A stretch of DNA of 34,259 nt from Hyphomicrobiales bacterium (GCA_012842935.1 DUSC01000146.1:1-34259); one strand, 5' to 3'; positions 1-8,586 are shown, numbered from the stretch's first letter. Numbers and translations are program-made. The notes: a model not told the origin generated them from the letters alone.

Positions 1-32
1 CCTCGAGGCCGCTCGCCGCGCCGGCCGCAGCC

Positions 33-461
33 ATGGATGAACCGATGCACGACCAGACCCAACCCGCGACGCCGACTGCCAACGAGATCCACCCGCTGAT
101 CGCCCGCCTGGAGACCGGACACGGCTATCCGCGCGTCGCTTCCGCCCATGACGTGGCCGAGTTCCTGTCGCGACCGGGGCTGCATTGCCTGTTCATCCCC
201 GGCGACGCCCGCCGCAACCTGGAAACCGCAGACGCGGCGGTGATCCTGCCGGAGTTGCGCCTCGTGTTCCAGAACGCCTTCGACTGCGCCGTCGTCGACG
301 ATGCGATCGAGGCCTCGCTTCGCGAGCAGCATCGGGCGCTGAAGACGCCGGGCCTGCTGTTCTTCAAGAAGACAACGTTTCTCGGATCGATCGAGAAGGT
401 GCGGGACTGGTCCGACTACCTGACGCGCATCGAACACATCCTGTCGCTGAAAGCCGCCTGA
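33..461 (+). CDS. hupG: Hydrogenase maturation chaperone HupG (HyaE family)
   Basis: A 142-residue protein of the HyaE/HupG family, thioredoxin-fold chaperones thought to bind the Tat signal peptide or precursor of the uptake [NiFe]-hydrogenase small subunit before export. The sequence shows the family's overall length, an N-terminal stretch starting around residue 20 (HPLIARLETGHGYP) and a C-terminal half with LKTPGLLFFKK followed by a helical end. No CxxC redox motif is present, as expected for this non-redox branch. ATG at 33 gives the full length; ATG at 45 is an in-frame alternative and neither has a strong ribosome site. It is the first complete gene of a run of closely packed or overlapping hup/hyp genes and lies 8 nt before hupH. 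The assignment rests on family resemblance plus context. Confidence 0.82.
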   Translation: MDEPMHDQTQPATPTANEIHPLIARLETGHGYPRVASAHDVAEFLSRPGLHCLFIPGDARRNLETADAAVILPELRLVFQNAFDCAVVDDAIEASLREQHRALKTPGLLFFKKTTFLGSIEKVRDWSDYLTRIEHILSLKAA

Positions 462-469
462 GGTCAGTC

Positions 470-1303
470 ATGGTTTCCCCCTTCACGCTTCCCCCCGCCG
501 GCTTCGGTCCCGGGTCGCAGCCCGTTCCGGACGGCGAGTTGCAGTACATGGTCATGCCGTCGGGCATGCGGACCTATTCGCCGCACTTTCCCGAAGCCGA
601 CGACCGGGAGGCCATGGCCGAAGCCCTGGCGATGCTGGCGGAGATGGCGGCGGCCTGCGAGATCGTCGCCCAGGGTGCGCCGCCGGCTCATTACGATCTT
701 TCGTCCCTGTCGCCGGGCGCGCGCAAGGTCATGGCCGATGCGCTCGGCCAGGGCGAGGTGTCGATGAAGATCCGCGGCGTGCCGGCGGTGATGGTGCAGG
801 AGAGCGTCTTTGCCGGCGTTTGGATGCTGCTGGCCGCCGGGACAGACGCGGTCGAGATCGCCCAGGCTCCGGGGCTTTCGCTCGCGCGTGCCCACGTCGC
901 CCGTCGACCGGCGATCGGCGTGCTGGCCAAAAAGGTCGCCGGGATCGCCAACGCGCCCGCCATCCTGACCGAAATCCTGGACCAGAGCCTCAACCGCAAG
1001 CCGGGGTCCGTGGCACACGTCGTCAACCTCTCGCTGCTGCCCCATACGCCCGAGGATCTCGATTGGCTGGCCGAGGCCTTGGGCGAAGGGTCGGTGACGA
1101 TCCTCTCGCGCGGCTACGGCAATTGCCGGATAACGGCGACGGCGCAGCCGCAGGTCTGGAGGGTGCAGTTCTACAACTCGATGGACACGCTCATCCTCGA
1201 CACGTTCGAGGTGACCGAGATGCCGGAGGTGGCGCTGGCCGCCGCCGAGGACCTTCGCGACAGCGAAATCCGCATCCGCGACGTGATCGGAGCCATCCGA
1301 TGA
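470..1303 (+). CDS. hupH: Hydrogenase expression/formation protein HupH (HyaF family)
   Basis: A 277-residue HupH/HyaF-family protein. Members are cytoplasmic accessory proteins needed for a fully active uptake hydrogenase, probably acting in small-subunit or Fe-S cluster maturation; the biochemical activity is not settled. Visible family marks include the central LLPHTPEDLDWLAEALGEG segment, the SRGYGNCRI motif, the VWRVQFYNSMDTLILDTFEV segment and a C-terminal EDLRDSEIRI motif. The start at 470 lies 8 nt after the hupG stop; the same frame stays open upstream, but that part overlaps hupG and has no family resemblance. The stop overlaps the ATG of the next gene (ATGA at 1300), implying translational coupling. 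Length matches the family. Confidence 0.9.
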   Translation: MVSPFTLPPAGFGPGSQPVPDGELQYMVMPSGMRTYSPHFPEADDREAMAEALAMLAEMAAACEIVAQGAPPAHYDLSSLSPGARKVMADALGQGEVSMKIRGVPAVMVQESVFAGVWMLLAAGTDAVEIAQAPGLSLARAHVARRPAIGVLAKKVAGIANAPAILTEILDQSLNRKPGSVAHVVNLSLLPHTPEDLDWLAEALGEGSVTILSRGYGNCRITATAQPQVWRVQFYNSMDTLILDTFEVTEMPEVALAAAEDLRDSEIRIRDVIGAIR

Positions 1304-2064
1304 CGGAACTAGGATTCGAGGGCAGCTACCTGGGTGCGAACGACAAGATCAGCCGGCTCGCCGTCATGGAGTGCAAGATCTGCTGGACGACCTACGATCC
1401 GCAGGAAGGCGACGACACGCGGCAGATCCTGCCGGGAACCGCATTCGTCGATCTGCCGGACGACTGGACCTGCCCGGGATGCTCCGCGCCGAAGGCGCAG
1501 TTCCTCGTGCGCGAGGACCCGGGCGCTGCGTCCGCCGCAGCGATGGCGGAAATGGAGCGGCGGACCGCGGCGCTGGTCGCGGACTTCACCGAAGTCTTCA
1601 ATTCGAAGATGCGCGACATGCCGATGGTGAACCATGCCCTGCATGTTCAGGCAGTCGACTTTCGTCCGCACGAGGGCGGCTTCCTCGGCGTCCTGATCTC
1701 GCCGCTGTCGATGAACCTGGTCTTCCTGCCGCCCGCCGGCTATCCCGTGCTGGCGCCGACGCGAAAGGAAACGATCGCCTTCCCGTCGGGAGACTACGAG
1801 TTCCTTCACAACAGCCGGGAACAGACCGGTCCCTACCTGGCATGCTCGCTGTTCTCGCCCATGGGCGACTTCGGCAGCCAGCTGCAGGCGGTCGAAATCG
1901 CGCGCGTGATCATGGTCGAACTCTTCAAGGCGGAGAACCGCGCCGAGACCGACCGTGCCGCAGACATCCGCACCATACGCGAGGCGGAGCTCATGCCGAA
2001 GCAGCCGGCCGCCGAGCCCGAGCCGACGCGCCGGCGCGTCATCACCGGCGGACTGGGCGGATGA
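1300..2064 (+). CDS. hupIJ: Rubredoxin HupI fused to HybE-type assembly chaperone HupJ
   Basis: A 254-residue two-domain protein. Residues about 20-72 are a rubredoxin with iron ligands C25-K-I-C28 and C58-P-G-C61 and the typical DLPDDWTCPGC segment. Residues about 80-225 match the HupJ/HybE family of [NiFe]-hydrogenase assembly chaperones (NHALHVQAVDF, GVLISPLSMNLVFLPP and QLQAVEIARVIMVELF segments). HupI rubredoxins are linked to hydrogenase maturation under oxygen; HybE-type proteins bind the small-subunit precursor. In Rhizobium leguminosarum and Bradyrhizobium hupI and hupJ are separate genes, whereas here a short alanine-rich linker joins them with no stop or internal frameshift. A roughly 20-residue extension precedes the rubredoxin. 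The start overlaps the hupH stop and the stop overlaps the hupK start. Confidence 0.88.
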   Translation: MTELGFEGSYLGANDKISRLAVMECKICWTTYDPQEGDDTRQILPGTAFVDLPDDWTCPGCSAPKAQFLVREDPGAASAAAMAEMERRTAALVADFTEVFNSKMRDMPMVNHALHVQAVDFRPHEGGFLGVLISPLSMNLVFLPPAGYPVLAPTRKETIAFPSGDYEFLHNSREQTGPYLACSLFSPMGDFGSQLQAVEIARVIMVELFKAENRAETDRAADIRTIREAELMPKQPAAEPEPTRRRVITGGLGG

Positions 2065-2912
2065 ACCTGCGCGCGGCGACCGTGACGGCCGGCGCGGGGG
2101 GCCCGGTCCTCGAGGCGGCGCCCCCGCTGCCCCTCGAGGCCCTGGTCCTCGGCCGCCCCGTCGCCGAGGTCGTCGAGCTCCTGCCGCGCATCTTCAACCT
2201 GTGCCGCGCCGCGCAGGACGCCGCCGCGCGCCTCTCGCTCGGCCTCGTCCCCCGCGACGGCCTCGAGGCGGAGACGATCCGCGACCACGTGCTCAAGCTC
2301 TGCGTGACCCTTCCCCGGACCTTCGGCGGCAGTCCGCTCGCGATTCCCGCCGATCCGGCCGTTTTGCTCGGCCCGAAGGGATTGCCAGCGGACCTTGCCG
2401 GTCTCGCATCCTGGCAGAGCCCGGCGGCGGCCCTGGCCGATCTCATCCGCGACTCGTTTGCCCCTGGCATGGCTTGCTGCGCGCATCTGCCGGCACCCCC
2501 CCAGCCGCTGGCCGAGGGCGCGTTCGAGAATTCCGCGGCGGGACGGCAGTCCATGCACCCGCTGCTGCGGTCCGTCGAGGCGAGCCATGGGCGCGGGCCG
2601 CTGTGGCGCTATCTCGGGCTGCTCGCCGACCTCGAAGCGGCGCTGGATGGGCGCCTGCCCGTGCCACGCGTCGAGGACGGTGTCGCCGTCGTCCCTGCGG
2701 CGCGCGGCAGCTACGCGCTGTGGCTGCGGCAGGCAGGCGGCCGTGTCATCGGCATCGTCCGCCGCACGCCGACGGACCACCTGCTTGCCCCCGAAGGCGC
2801 GCTTCTCCAGTCGTTGCGAACCCTTCCGCCGACGATGAAAATGCATGCGGGCGTGTTGGCCTTGCACGATCCCTGCGTTCCGGTGACGGTCCGGGAGGCG
2901 GCGCATGCATGA
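2061..2912 (+). CDS. hupK: Hydrogenase maturation protein HupK
   Basis: A 283-residue HupK, a paralogue of the hydrogenase large subunit that acts as an assembly factor, proposed as a scaffold for the Fe(CN)2CO precursor in oxygen-exposed uptake hydrogenases. Two regions echo the large subunit: [19 protein letters not shown] near residue 50, and a C-terminal [15 protein letters not shown] that resembles a degraded DPCxxCxxH nickel-iron motif in which the second Cys is Val. The protein is proline- and alanine-rich and somewhat shorter than rhizobial HupK proteins of about 350 residues. It overlaps the preceding gene (ATGA at 2061) and hypA (ATG at 2905). Context makes the call secure although the family is poorly conserved. 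Confidence 0.8.
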   Translation: MNLRAATVTAGAGGPVLEAAPPLPLEALVLGRPVAEVVELLPRIFNLCRAAQDAAARLSLGLVPRDGLEAETIRDHVLKLCVTLPRTFGGSPLAIPADPAVLLGPKGLPADLAGLASWQSPAAALADLIRDSFAPGMACCAHLPAPPQPLAEGAFENSAAGRQSMHPLLRSVEASHGRGPLWRYLGLLADLEAALDGRLPVPRVEDGVAVVPAARGSYALWLRQAGGRVIGIVRRTPTDHLLAPEGALLQSLRTLPPTMKMHAGVLALHDPCVPVTVREAAHA

Positions 2913-3246
2913 GATGAGTCTCGCCGAGGGCATCCGAACGATCGTCGAGGAGCAGGCCCGCCGCCACGGCTTCGCGCGGGTCAAGCTGCTGCGGCTCGAG
3001 ATCGGCCGTTTCGCCGGCGTCGAAAAATCGGCGCTCGCCTTCGCCTGGGAAATCGCGATGAGGGGAAGCCCGGCCGAGGGTGCGGAGCTGGAGATGCTCG
3101 ACCTGCCCGGGAAGGCGTTGTGCTACGAATGCATGGAAACCGTCGAGATCGACGATCGTCTGGCACCGTGTCCGCGCTGCGGCGGCGGGCGGCTGATTCC
3201 CCAGTCGGGTGACGAAATGCGGGTCAGGGACATGGAGGTGGAGTGA
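2905..3246 (+). CDS. hypA: Hydrogenase nickel-insertion zinc protein HypA
   Basis: A 113-residue HypA, the zinc metallochaperone that works with the GTPase HypB to deliver nickel to the hydrogenase large-subunit precursor. It begins MHEMSLAEG, giving the invariant His2 nickel ligand and Glu3. The zinc site is CYEC at about residues 73-76 and CPRC at about 91-94, with the usual spacing. Length is exactly typical. The ATG lies inside the end of hupK (8-nt overlap) and the stop shares its final A with the hypB ATG at 3246, so hupK-hypA-hypB are translationally coupled. No lesion is visible, which contrasts with hypB directly downstream. Confidence 0.95.
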   Translation: MHEMSLAEGIRTIVEEQARRHGFARVKLLRLEIGRFAGVEKSALAFAWEIAMRGSPAEGAELEMLDLPGKALCYECMETVEIDDRLAPCPRCGGGRLIPQSGDEMRVRDMEVE

Positions 3247-4287
3247 TGTGCACGGTCTGCGGATGCTCCGACAAGGTGACGGTGGGCGGCCGCGAGATGA
3301 GCCATGAGGAGGCACACCGGCTCGGTCTCGCGCATGATCACCGTCACGATCACGACCATCACCGCGCGCATGGCGAGCCGCACGACCATCATCACACCCA
3401 CGGCCATCCGCACCGCCACGGCGGCATGGAACACGACCACTCCCATGAGCACCATCACAGCCAGGCGCACGTGCATGCCGACGGCGTGGACCACCGGCAC
3501 GGCAACCATGACTACCCCCATTACCATGGGGGCGACGATCATGCGCATGGCCATGACCACCGCCACGACGCCATTCACGACCACCGTCACTACGGCCTGG
3601 GTCCGGCCGGCGTCTCGGTGCCGGGCATGAGCCAGCGGAGGCTGGTCGAGGTGGAGACGTCGATCCTTGCCAAGAACGACGCGCTGGCGGCCGGCAACCG
3701 GCGGGTCCTGCGGGCGCTGGGCGTATTGGCGCTCAATCTCGTCTCCCGGCTCGGGCAAGACGACGTTGCTCTGCAGGACTGTCGAGGCGCTCGGCGACGC
3801 GCCGCTGGCCGTGATCGAGGGCGACCAGCAGACCAGCGTCGATGCCGACCGCATCCGCGCCACCGGCGCGCGCGCGATCCAGATCAACACGGGAAAGGGC
3901 TGCCACCTCGACGCCGAGATGGTCGGCCGCGCCATCGACGACCTGCGGCCGCGCCCGCACTCCTTCCTGTTCATCGAGAATGTCGGCAATCTCGTCTGCC
4001 CGGCCGCCTTCGATCTGGGCGAGGACGCCAAGGTCGCCATCCTGTCGGTGACGGAGGGCGAGGACAAACCGCTGAAATATCCCGACATGTTCACCGCCGC
4101 ACGGCTGGCGGTGCTGAACAAGGTCGACCTGGCGCCGCATTGCGACGCCGACCTCGACACCTGCGAGGCCAATCTGCGCCGGGTCAACCCGGACATCGAG
4201 ATCCTCCGCCTGTCCGCTCGCACCGGAGAGGGCATGGAGGCCTGGCTGTCCTGGCTGCGCACGAGACTGGAGGAGAAGGCGTCATAA
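3246..4287 (+). pseudogene. hypB: HypB nickel GTPase, frameshifted just before the P-loop
   Basis: HypB is the GTPase that drives nickel insertion with HypA. The N-terminal part is intact: start MCTVCGCSD (CxxCGC nickel motif), then a polyhistidine tract from about residue 20 to 117 with close to 40 His, used for nickel storage in rhizobial HypB. The frame then reads ALNLV and breaks at 3744. The rest of the GTPase ([53 protein letters not shown]) continues in the +1 frame and ends at TAA 4285-4287. The family motif [11 protein letters not shown] would be restored exactly by adding back one CGTCT unit at 3740-3744, so a 5-nt tandem-repeat deletion explains the break. As written no intact GTPase is made. 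A sequencing error cannot be excluded. Confidence 0.9.
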
Positions 4288-5762
4288 ACGCGTCCCGGCC
4301 CACCGTCCTGCTCGTCGACGACGAACCGCATTCGCTCTCGGCCATGCGCATGGCCCTCGAGGACGAATTCGACTGCGCGACCGCGGCCGACGCTGAGGCC
4401 GCGATCCGTCAGATGGAGCAGCACTGGGTACAGGTCGTCGTATGCGATCAGCGCATGCCCGGCCGCACCGGCGTCGAACTGCTGACGCATCTGCGCGAGC
4501 GCTGGCCCGAAACGGTCCGGATCATCGTCACCGGGTACACCGACCCCTCCGCCATGGCGCACGCCATCAACGAGGCCGGCATCCACCAGTTCCTGACCAA
4601 GCCCTGGCATCCCGAACAGCTGCTGGTCGCCGTGCGGAACGGGGCGCGGCTTGCGAGCCTCGCGCGCGAAAACGAACGTCTGGCGCTGGAGATGCGCGTC
4701 CTTGCCTCCACCGCCCAGACGAAGCTCGACATGCGCAGGGCGGCACTGCGCGAGAAAATGGGCTTCGAGACCATCCTGCGCACGCCCCAGAGCCCGATGA
4801 ATGCTCTCATCAAGGTTGCGCGCCATCACGCGAGCTTCGACATACCCGTCCTCATCACAGGCGAAAGCGGCGTCGGACGCGGCCGCCTTGCGCGCGCCAT
4901 GCATCTCGCCAGCCTGCGCTCCGACCGGCCCTACTTCGCGCTCAACCTCGCGGGACTGACCGACGAGATCGCCGCCGCCGAGCTGTTCGGCGTCAAGCGC
5001 GGCGCCGTCGCAGGCGCGTCCTACCGCTATGGCCTGGTGAAGAAGGCCGATCGCGGCACGCTCTTCATCAAGGATATCGAGCACGCCGGTCCCGTGCTGC
5101 AGATGGAACTCTGGCGGCTGCTCGCCGAAGGTACCTACACGCCGATCGGCGGGCAGGAACTGGCGATCGCCAATGTCCGGATCATCGCGGCCGCGGGCAC
5201 CGACCTGCCCCGGCGCATCGCCGACGGCGCCTTCCGCTCCGATCTGTACTATGCCCTCTCCGTCGCCGAACTGGCGGTCCCACCCCTCCGCAACCGCCGC
5301 GGCGACGTGGCGATCCTCGCCCAGGCCTTCCTCGAGGACCTTTCCGCCCGCCACGGCAAGGCTGCGCAGGGCTTCACCCAGGCGGCGCTCGACTTCCTGT
5401 CGCACTGGGACTGGCCGGGAAACCTCAAGGAACTGCAGAACGAAATCACCCGCATGCTCGTGTTCGCCCAGTCGCCGGTCCTCGGCGCCGAACTCATCTC
5501 GCGGCCGATCCTACAGGCTGCGCCGTCCGACCCCGGTTCGGACCGCTTCGGTGACGGCATCATGACCGCCGACGGTACGCTGAAGGACAGGGTCGAACGG
5601 ATCGAGATGCGCATCCTGCGCGAAACGCTAACTCGCCATCGCTGGAACAAGTCGCGCGCCGCCGCGGAACTCGGCCTGTCGCGCGTCGGACTGCGCGCCA
5701 AGCTGGACAGGTACGGCATCGCCGATCCCTCGGGCCGCGTCACGGAAGAGGAGGAAGACTGA
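4284..5762 (+). CDS. hupR: NtrC-family hydrogenase regulator HupR, ATA in place of ATG start
   Basis: A response regulator of the HupR/HoxA group, which activates hydrogenase structural genes. With a start at 4284 it has 492 residues: receiver (DDE near residue 12, phospho-acceptor D55 in CDQRMPG, FLTKPW lysine), AAA+ domain, and a Fis-type helix-turn-helix near the C-terminus ([21 protein letters not shown]). The AAA+ domain is degenerate: Walker A is GESGVGRG (193-200, Lys replaced by Arg), the sigma-54 loop GAFTGA is GAVAGA (240-245), and Walker B reads LFIKDI. This agrees with sigma-70-dependent HupR of R. capsulatus. The expected start codon is ATA, overlapping the hypB stop; a purine-rich GGAGGAGAAGG lies just upstream. 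The frame is also open back into the hypB N-terminus. Position between hypB and hypC matches R. capsulatus. Confidence 0.82.
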   Translation: MNASRPTVLLVDDEPHSLSAMRMALEDEFDCATAADAEAAIRQMEQHWVQVVVCDQRMPGRTGVELLTHLRERWPETVRIIVTGYTDPSAMAHAINEAGIHQFLTKPWHPEQLLVAVRNGARLASLARENERLALEMRVLASTAQTKLDMRRAALREKMGFETILRTPQSPMNALIKVARHHASFDIPVLITGESGVGRGRLARAMHLASLRSDRPYFALNLAGLTDEIAAAELFGVKRGAVAGASYRYGLVKKADRGTLFIKDIEHAGPVLQMELWRLLAEGTYTPIGGQELAIANVRIIAAAGTDLPRRIADGAFRSDLYYALSVAELAVPPLRNRRGDVAILAQAFLEDLSARHGKAAQGFTQAALDFLSHWDWPGNLKELQNEITRMLVFAQSPVLGAELISRPILQAAPSDPGSDRFGDGIMTADGTLKDRVERIEMRILRETLTRHRWNKSRAAAELGLSRVGLRAKLDRYGIADPSGRVTEEEED

Positions 5763-5763
5763 C

Positions 5764-6045
5764 ATGTGCCTCGGCATACCCGGCCGGATCACGGCCATCA
5801 CCGACGCCGGCCGCCTCATGGCCCTGGCCGAGGTTTCGGGCGTCCGCCGAGAGGTCAACGTCGCCTGCGTCGCCGGCAACGATATCGACGCCCTGGTCGG
5901 CAAATGGGCCCTGATCCATGTCGGCTTTGCCATGTCGATCATCGACGAGGACGAGGCGGCCCGAACCCTCGAGGCGCTGCGCGAACTCGGTGAAGCGCAG
6001 GAGACTCTGGAACAGATGGCGCATTCGAAGGAGGCGCTGCAATGA
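5764..6045 (+). CDS. hypC: Hydrogenase maturation chaperone HypC
   Basis: A 93-residue HypC/HupF-family chaperone that carries the Fe(CN)2CO group with HypD and delivers it to the large-subunit precursor. It starts MCLGIPGRI, the diagnostic N-terminus in which Cys2 is the essential ligand. The body contains VSGVRREVNVACV and GKWALIHVGFAMSIID, both typical, and the C-terminal third is a helical, charged segment. The ATG lies 1 nt after the hupR stop, and the final codons overlap the hypD ATG at 6042, consistent with co-translation of the partners. This is HypC rather than the related HupF, judged from its place directly before hypD and hypE. Confidence 0.95.
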   Translation: MCLGIPGRITAITDAGRLMALAEVSGVRREVNVACVAGNDIDALVGKWALIHVGFAMSIIDEDEAARTLEALRELGEAQETLEQMAHSKEALQ

Positions 6046-7175
6046 AGTTCGCGTCGGAATTCCGCGACCCCGCCGGGGCGCGCGCGCTGCTGGCCGCCAT
6101 TGCCGCCACGGCCGAACAGATCGGAGCCACCCGACACAAGCCGATACACATCATGGAAATCTGCGGCGGCCACACGCACTCTATCTTCCGCTACGGGCTC
6201 GACAAGCTGGTGCACGAGGGGATCGAGTTCGTTCACGGTCCCGGCTGCCCGGTCTGCGTGCTGCCCATGGCGCGGGTGGACGAATGCGTGGAAATCGCCG
6301 AGCGGCCCGGCGTCATCTTCACGACCTTCGGCGATGCGATGCGTGTGCCCGGCCACAGGAAGTCGCTCATGCAGGCCAAGTCGGAAGGCGCCGACATCCG
6401 CATGGTCTATTCGCCGCTCGATGCCCTCGAGATCGCCCGCCGCAATCGCGATCGGGAAGTCGTGTTCTTCGGCCTCGGCTTCGAGACGACGACCCCTTCG
6501 ACCGCCCTGTCGATCCAGCAGGCGGCGCGGGAAGGACTGACGAACTTCAGCGTCTTCTGCAACCACATCACCGTGCCAGAACCGATCAAGGCGCTGCTCG
6601 ACGACCCGGACATGACGCTCGACGGCTTCATCGGGCCAGGACACGTGTCGATGGTGATCGGCATCCACCCCTACGACTTCATTGCCCGCGATTACGGGAA
6701 ACCCCTGGTGGTCGCCGGCTTCGAGCCCACTGATCTGCTGCAATCGATCCTCATGGTCCTGGTCCAGATCAGGGAAGGCCGGGCCGCGATCGAGAACCAG
6801 TATTCGCGCGTTGTGCCGGAGCACGGCAATGCCGTCAGCCTCGCCGCGATCGCCGACGTCTACGAACGCCGCCCCAGTTTCGAGTGGCGGGGCCTCGGCG
6901 AGATCGACGCGTCCGGCCTGCGCATCCGCCGGAAGTACGGCGCCTTCGACGCCGAGGAGAAATTCGGCATCGGCTATGCCGCTTCGTCGCGCAACGTGCC
7001 CGAGATCGAGGGCTGCGCGTGCGGCGCAGTGATGACCGGCAAGATGAAACCGACGCAATGCCCGCAATTCGGCATCGGCTGTACGCCGGAAATGCCGCTC
7101 GGCGCGCTGATGGTCTCCTCCGAAGGCGCCTGCGCGGCCTATTGGCAGTATGCCGGCGCTAGGGCGGCCGAGTAA
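6042..7175 (+). CDS. hypD: Hydrogenase Fe-cofactor assembly protein HypD
   Basis: A 377-residue HypD, the [4Fe-4S] scaffold on which iron receives cyanide and CO ligands in complex with HypC and HypE. All family motifs are present: EICGGHTHSIFRYG near residue 40, GPGCPVCVLP near 67, GFETTTPSTA near 145, FIGPGHVSMVIG near 200, and the C-terminal cluster-binding region with spaced cysteines (EGCACGAVMTGKMKPTQCP and FGIGCTPEMPLGALMVSSEG). Length is normal with no insertions. The start overlaps hypC and the stop TAA shares its last A with the hypE ATG at 7175, so hypCDE form one coupled unit. Confidence 0.97.
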   Translation: MKFASEFRDPAGARALLAAIAATAEQIGATRHKPIHIMEICGGHTHSIFRYGLDKLVHEGIEFVHGPGCPVCVLPMARVDECVEIAERPGVIFTTFGDAMRVPGHRKSLMQAKSEGADIRMVYSPLDALEIARRNRDREVVFFGLGFETTTPSTALSIQQAAREGLTNFSVFCNHITVPEPIKALLDDPDMTLDGFIGPGHVSMVIGIHPYDFIARDYGKPLVVAGFEPTDLLQSILMVLVQIREGRAAIENQYSRVVPEHGNAVSLAAIADVYERRPSFEWRGLGEIDASGLRIRRKYGAFDAEEKFGIGYAASSRNVPEIEGCACGAVMTGKMKPTQCPQFGIGCTPEMPLGALMVSSEGACAAYWQYAGARAAE

Positions 7176-8197
7176 TGGCGCTTCGCGACACCCGTGTGAC
7201 GATGAGCCATGGCGGCGGCGGGCGCGCGATGCGCGATCTGATCGACGAGATTTTCACTTCAGTGTTCCAGCCGCCGGGCAACGAGGACCAAGCCCGCCTG
7301 TCAAACGAGGCGCTGCGCGAGCCCGGTGCGCGGCTGGCCTTCACCACCGACAGCTTCGTGGTGACGCCGCTGGAGTTCCCCGGCGGCGATATCGGCAAGC
7401 TGGCCGTCTGTGGCACCGTCAACGACCTGGCGGTCGGCGGGGCGCGTCCGCTCTGGCTCTCGGCCGCGTTCGTCATCGAGGAGGGCTGCGACATCGGGCT
7501 GCTGCGCCGCATCGTCTCCACCATGGCGGCGGAGGCGGCGAAGGCGGGCGTCCGCATCGTCACCGGCGACACCAAGGTTGTCGAACGCGGCAAGGGCGAC
7601 GGGGTCTACATCACCACGTCGGGCATCGGCGTCATTCCCCACGGCGTGGACCTCGGCGCCGCGCGCATCCGCCCTGGCGATGCGGTGATCGTCAACGGCG
7701 TCCTCGGCGACCATGGCGCGGCGATCCTGGCCGCGCGCGGCGATCTCGTTCTGTCGACCGACCTCCAATCGGACTGCGCGGGTCTGGGGCACCTGATGCA
7801 GGCAGCGCTTGCCGCCGCGCCCGGGATCGTCGCCGCCCGCGACTGCACGCGCGGCGGTCTCGCTTCCGCGCTGAACGAGATGGCGGCGGAGGCAGGCCTC
7901 GCGATCGAAATCGACGAGACGCGCCTGCCACTGCGCCCGGAAGTCGTCGGCATCTGCGAGATACTCGGCCTCGACCCCCTCTACCTCGCCAATGAGGGTC
8001 GCCTCGTCCTCTTCTGCCCGCAGGAACAGTCCGATGCGGCGCTCGCGGCCATGCGCGGGCTGCCCGAAGGCGCCGGTGCCTGCGTGATCGGGCGAACGCT
8101 TGCGTCACCCGCCGGTCGCGTCACGCTGCGCACCGCCTTCGGCGGCGCCCGCATCGTCGACATGCTGCTGGGCGAGCAACTGCCGAGAATATGCTGA
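7175..8197 (+). CDS. hypE: Hydrogenase carbamoyl dehydratase HypE
   Basis: A 340-residue HypE of the PurM/ThiL-like ATPase fold. It dehydrates the thiocarbamate that HypF places on its C-terminal cysteine, producing the thiocyanate used as the cyanide ligand source. The sequence has the MSHGGGGRAMRDLI nucleotide-binding start, GTVNDLAVGGARPLWLS, the GDTKVVERGKGDGVYITTSGIG segment, DCTRGGLASALNEMA, and ends in PRIC, the conserved C-terminal motif with the modified Cys as last residue. It is therefore intact to the very end. HypF, its partner, is not in this window. No convincing terminator follows; a 389-nt gap separates it from the next gene. Confidence 0.97.
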   Translation: MALRDTRVTMSHGGGGRAMRDLIDEIFTSVFQPPGNEDQARLSNEALREPGARLAFTTDSFVVTPLEFPGGDIGKLAVCGTVNDLAVGGARPLWLSAAFVIEEGCDIGLLRRIVSTMAAEAAKAGVRIVTGDTKVVERGKGDGVYITTSGIGVIPHGVDLGAARIRPGDAVIVNGVLGDHGAAILAARGDLVLSTDLQSDCAGLGHLMQAALAAAPGIVAARDCTRGGLASALNEMAAEAGLAIEIDETRLPLRPEVVGICEILGLDPLYLANEGRLVLFCPQEQSDAALAAMRGLPEGAGACVIGRTLASPAGRVTLRTAFGGARIVDMLLGEQLPRIC

Positions 8198-8586
8198 TCG
8201 GAGGCCTACGTCCCGCCGGCACGGACCGGATCGGAACGGTGCCGTCTCGAGACTGCTCTGGAAAGCGCCGACGGCGGGCAACCTGCCGTTTCAGGAGAAG
8301 CGGTCGCCCGTGGAACGGACAGACCGTTTTGCCCTATCTGAGGCGTCGTGAGCCGCTGGCAGGTCGACGACGCCCATTGCCGAAGCGCGACAAACGCGCA
8401 ATTCTCGGACGCCGGCCACGGGGCGGCCGGTTCTGTTGGCGGGGTACAAATTACGATGGCATGGTCCTCTACGCGCGAGCGTGCTCGCGGCACCGGAACA
8501 GGTCGTGTCTGGAAGCGCCTTCCGGGCCTTCCACGCCTTCCTGCCGCCCCGCGACGGTGACGCCTGGCCGAGCCGGGGGTCAGACG
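8198..8586 (+). other. 389-nt intergenic region after hypE
   Basis: No gene is supported here. Short open frames on both strands lack ribosome sites and show no domain resemblance. No rho-independent terminator follows hypE and no recognised riboswitch or RNA fold was seen. The stretch marks the end of the hydrogenase operon and should hold the promoter for the acyltransferase-P450 pair at 8587, but no clear -35/-10 pair could be picked out. Confidence 0.5.

Noticed and set aside
2-40. Short frame ending in TGA that could be the C-terminus of an upstream gene such as hupF
   Set aside because: Only 12 codons are visible, with no identifiable motif; a hup gene upstream is likely but cannot be supported from this.
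3330-3600. His-rich repeat tract as a separate tandem repeat or CRISPR-like array
   Set aside because: It is the in-frame polyhistidine nickel-storage region of HypB; repeat units are irregular CAC/CAT codons with no fixed spacers.
3738-3760. Programmed +1 ribosomal frameshift to make intact HypB
   Set aside because: A +1 shift would still lack one or both Ser of the SSPGSGKT motif; five nucleotides are missing, so recoding cannot restore the protein. No slippery-site signature is present.
3123-5405. Long open frame antisense to hypB-hupR
   Set aside because: It is the complement of real coding sequence in GC-rich DNA, with low-complexity Val/Met repeats that mirror the His-rich tract; no family resemblance.
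8198-8586. Cobalamin riboswitch or small RNA in the gap after hypE
   Set aside because: No B12-box-like core or convincing long stem set could be found by eye; the G/C-rich short stems are background.
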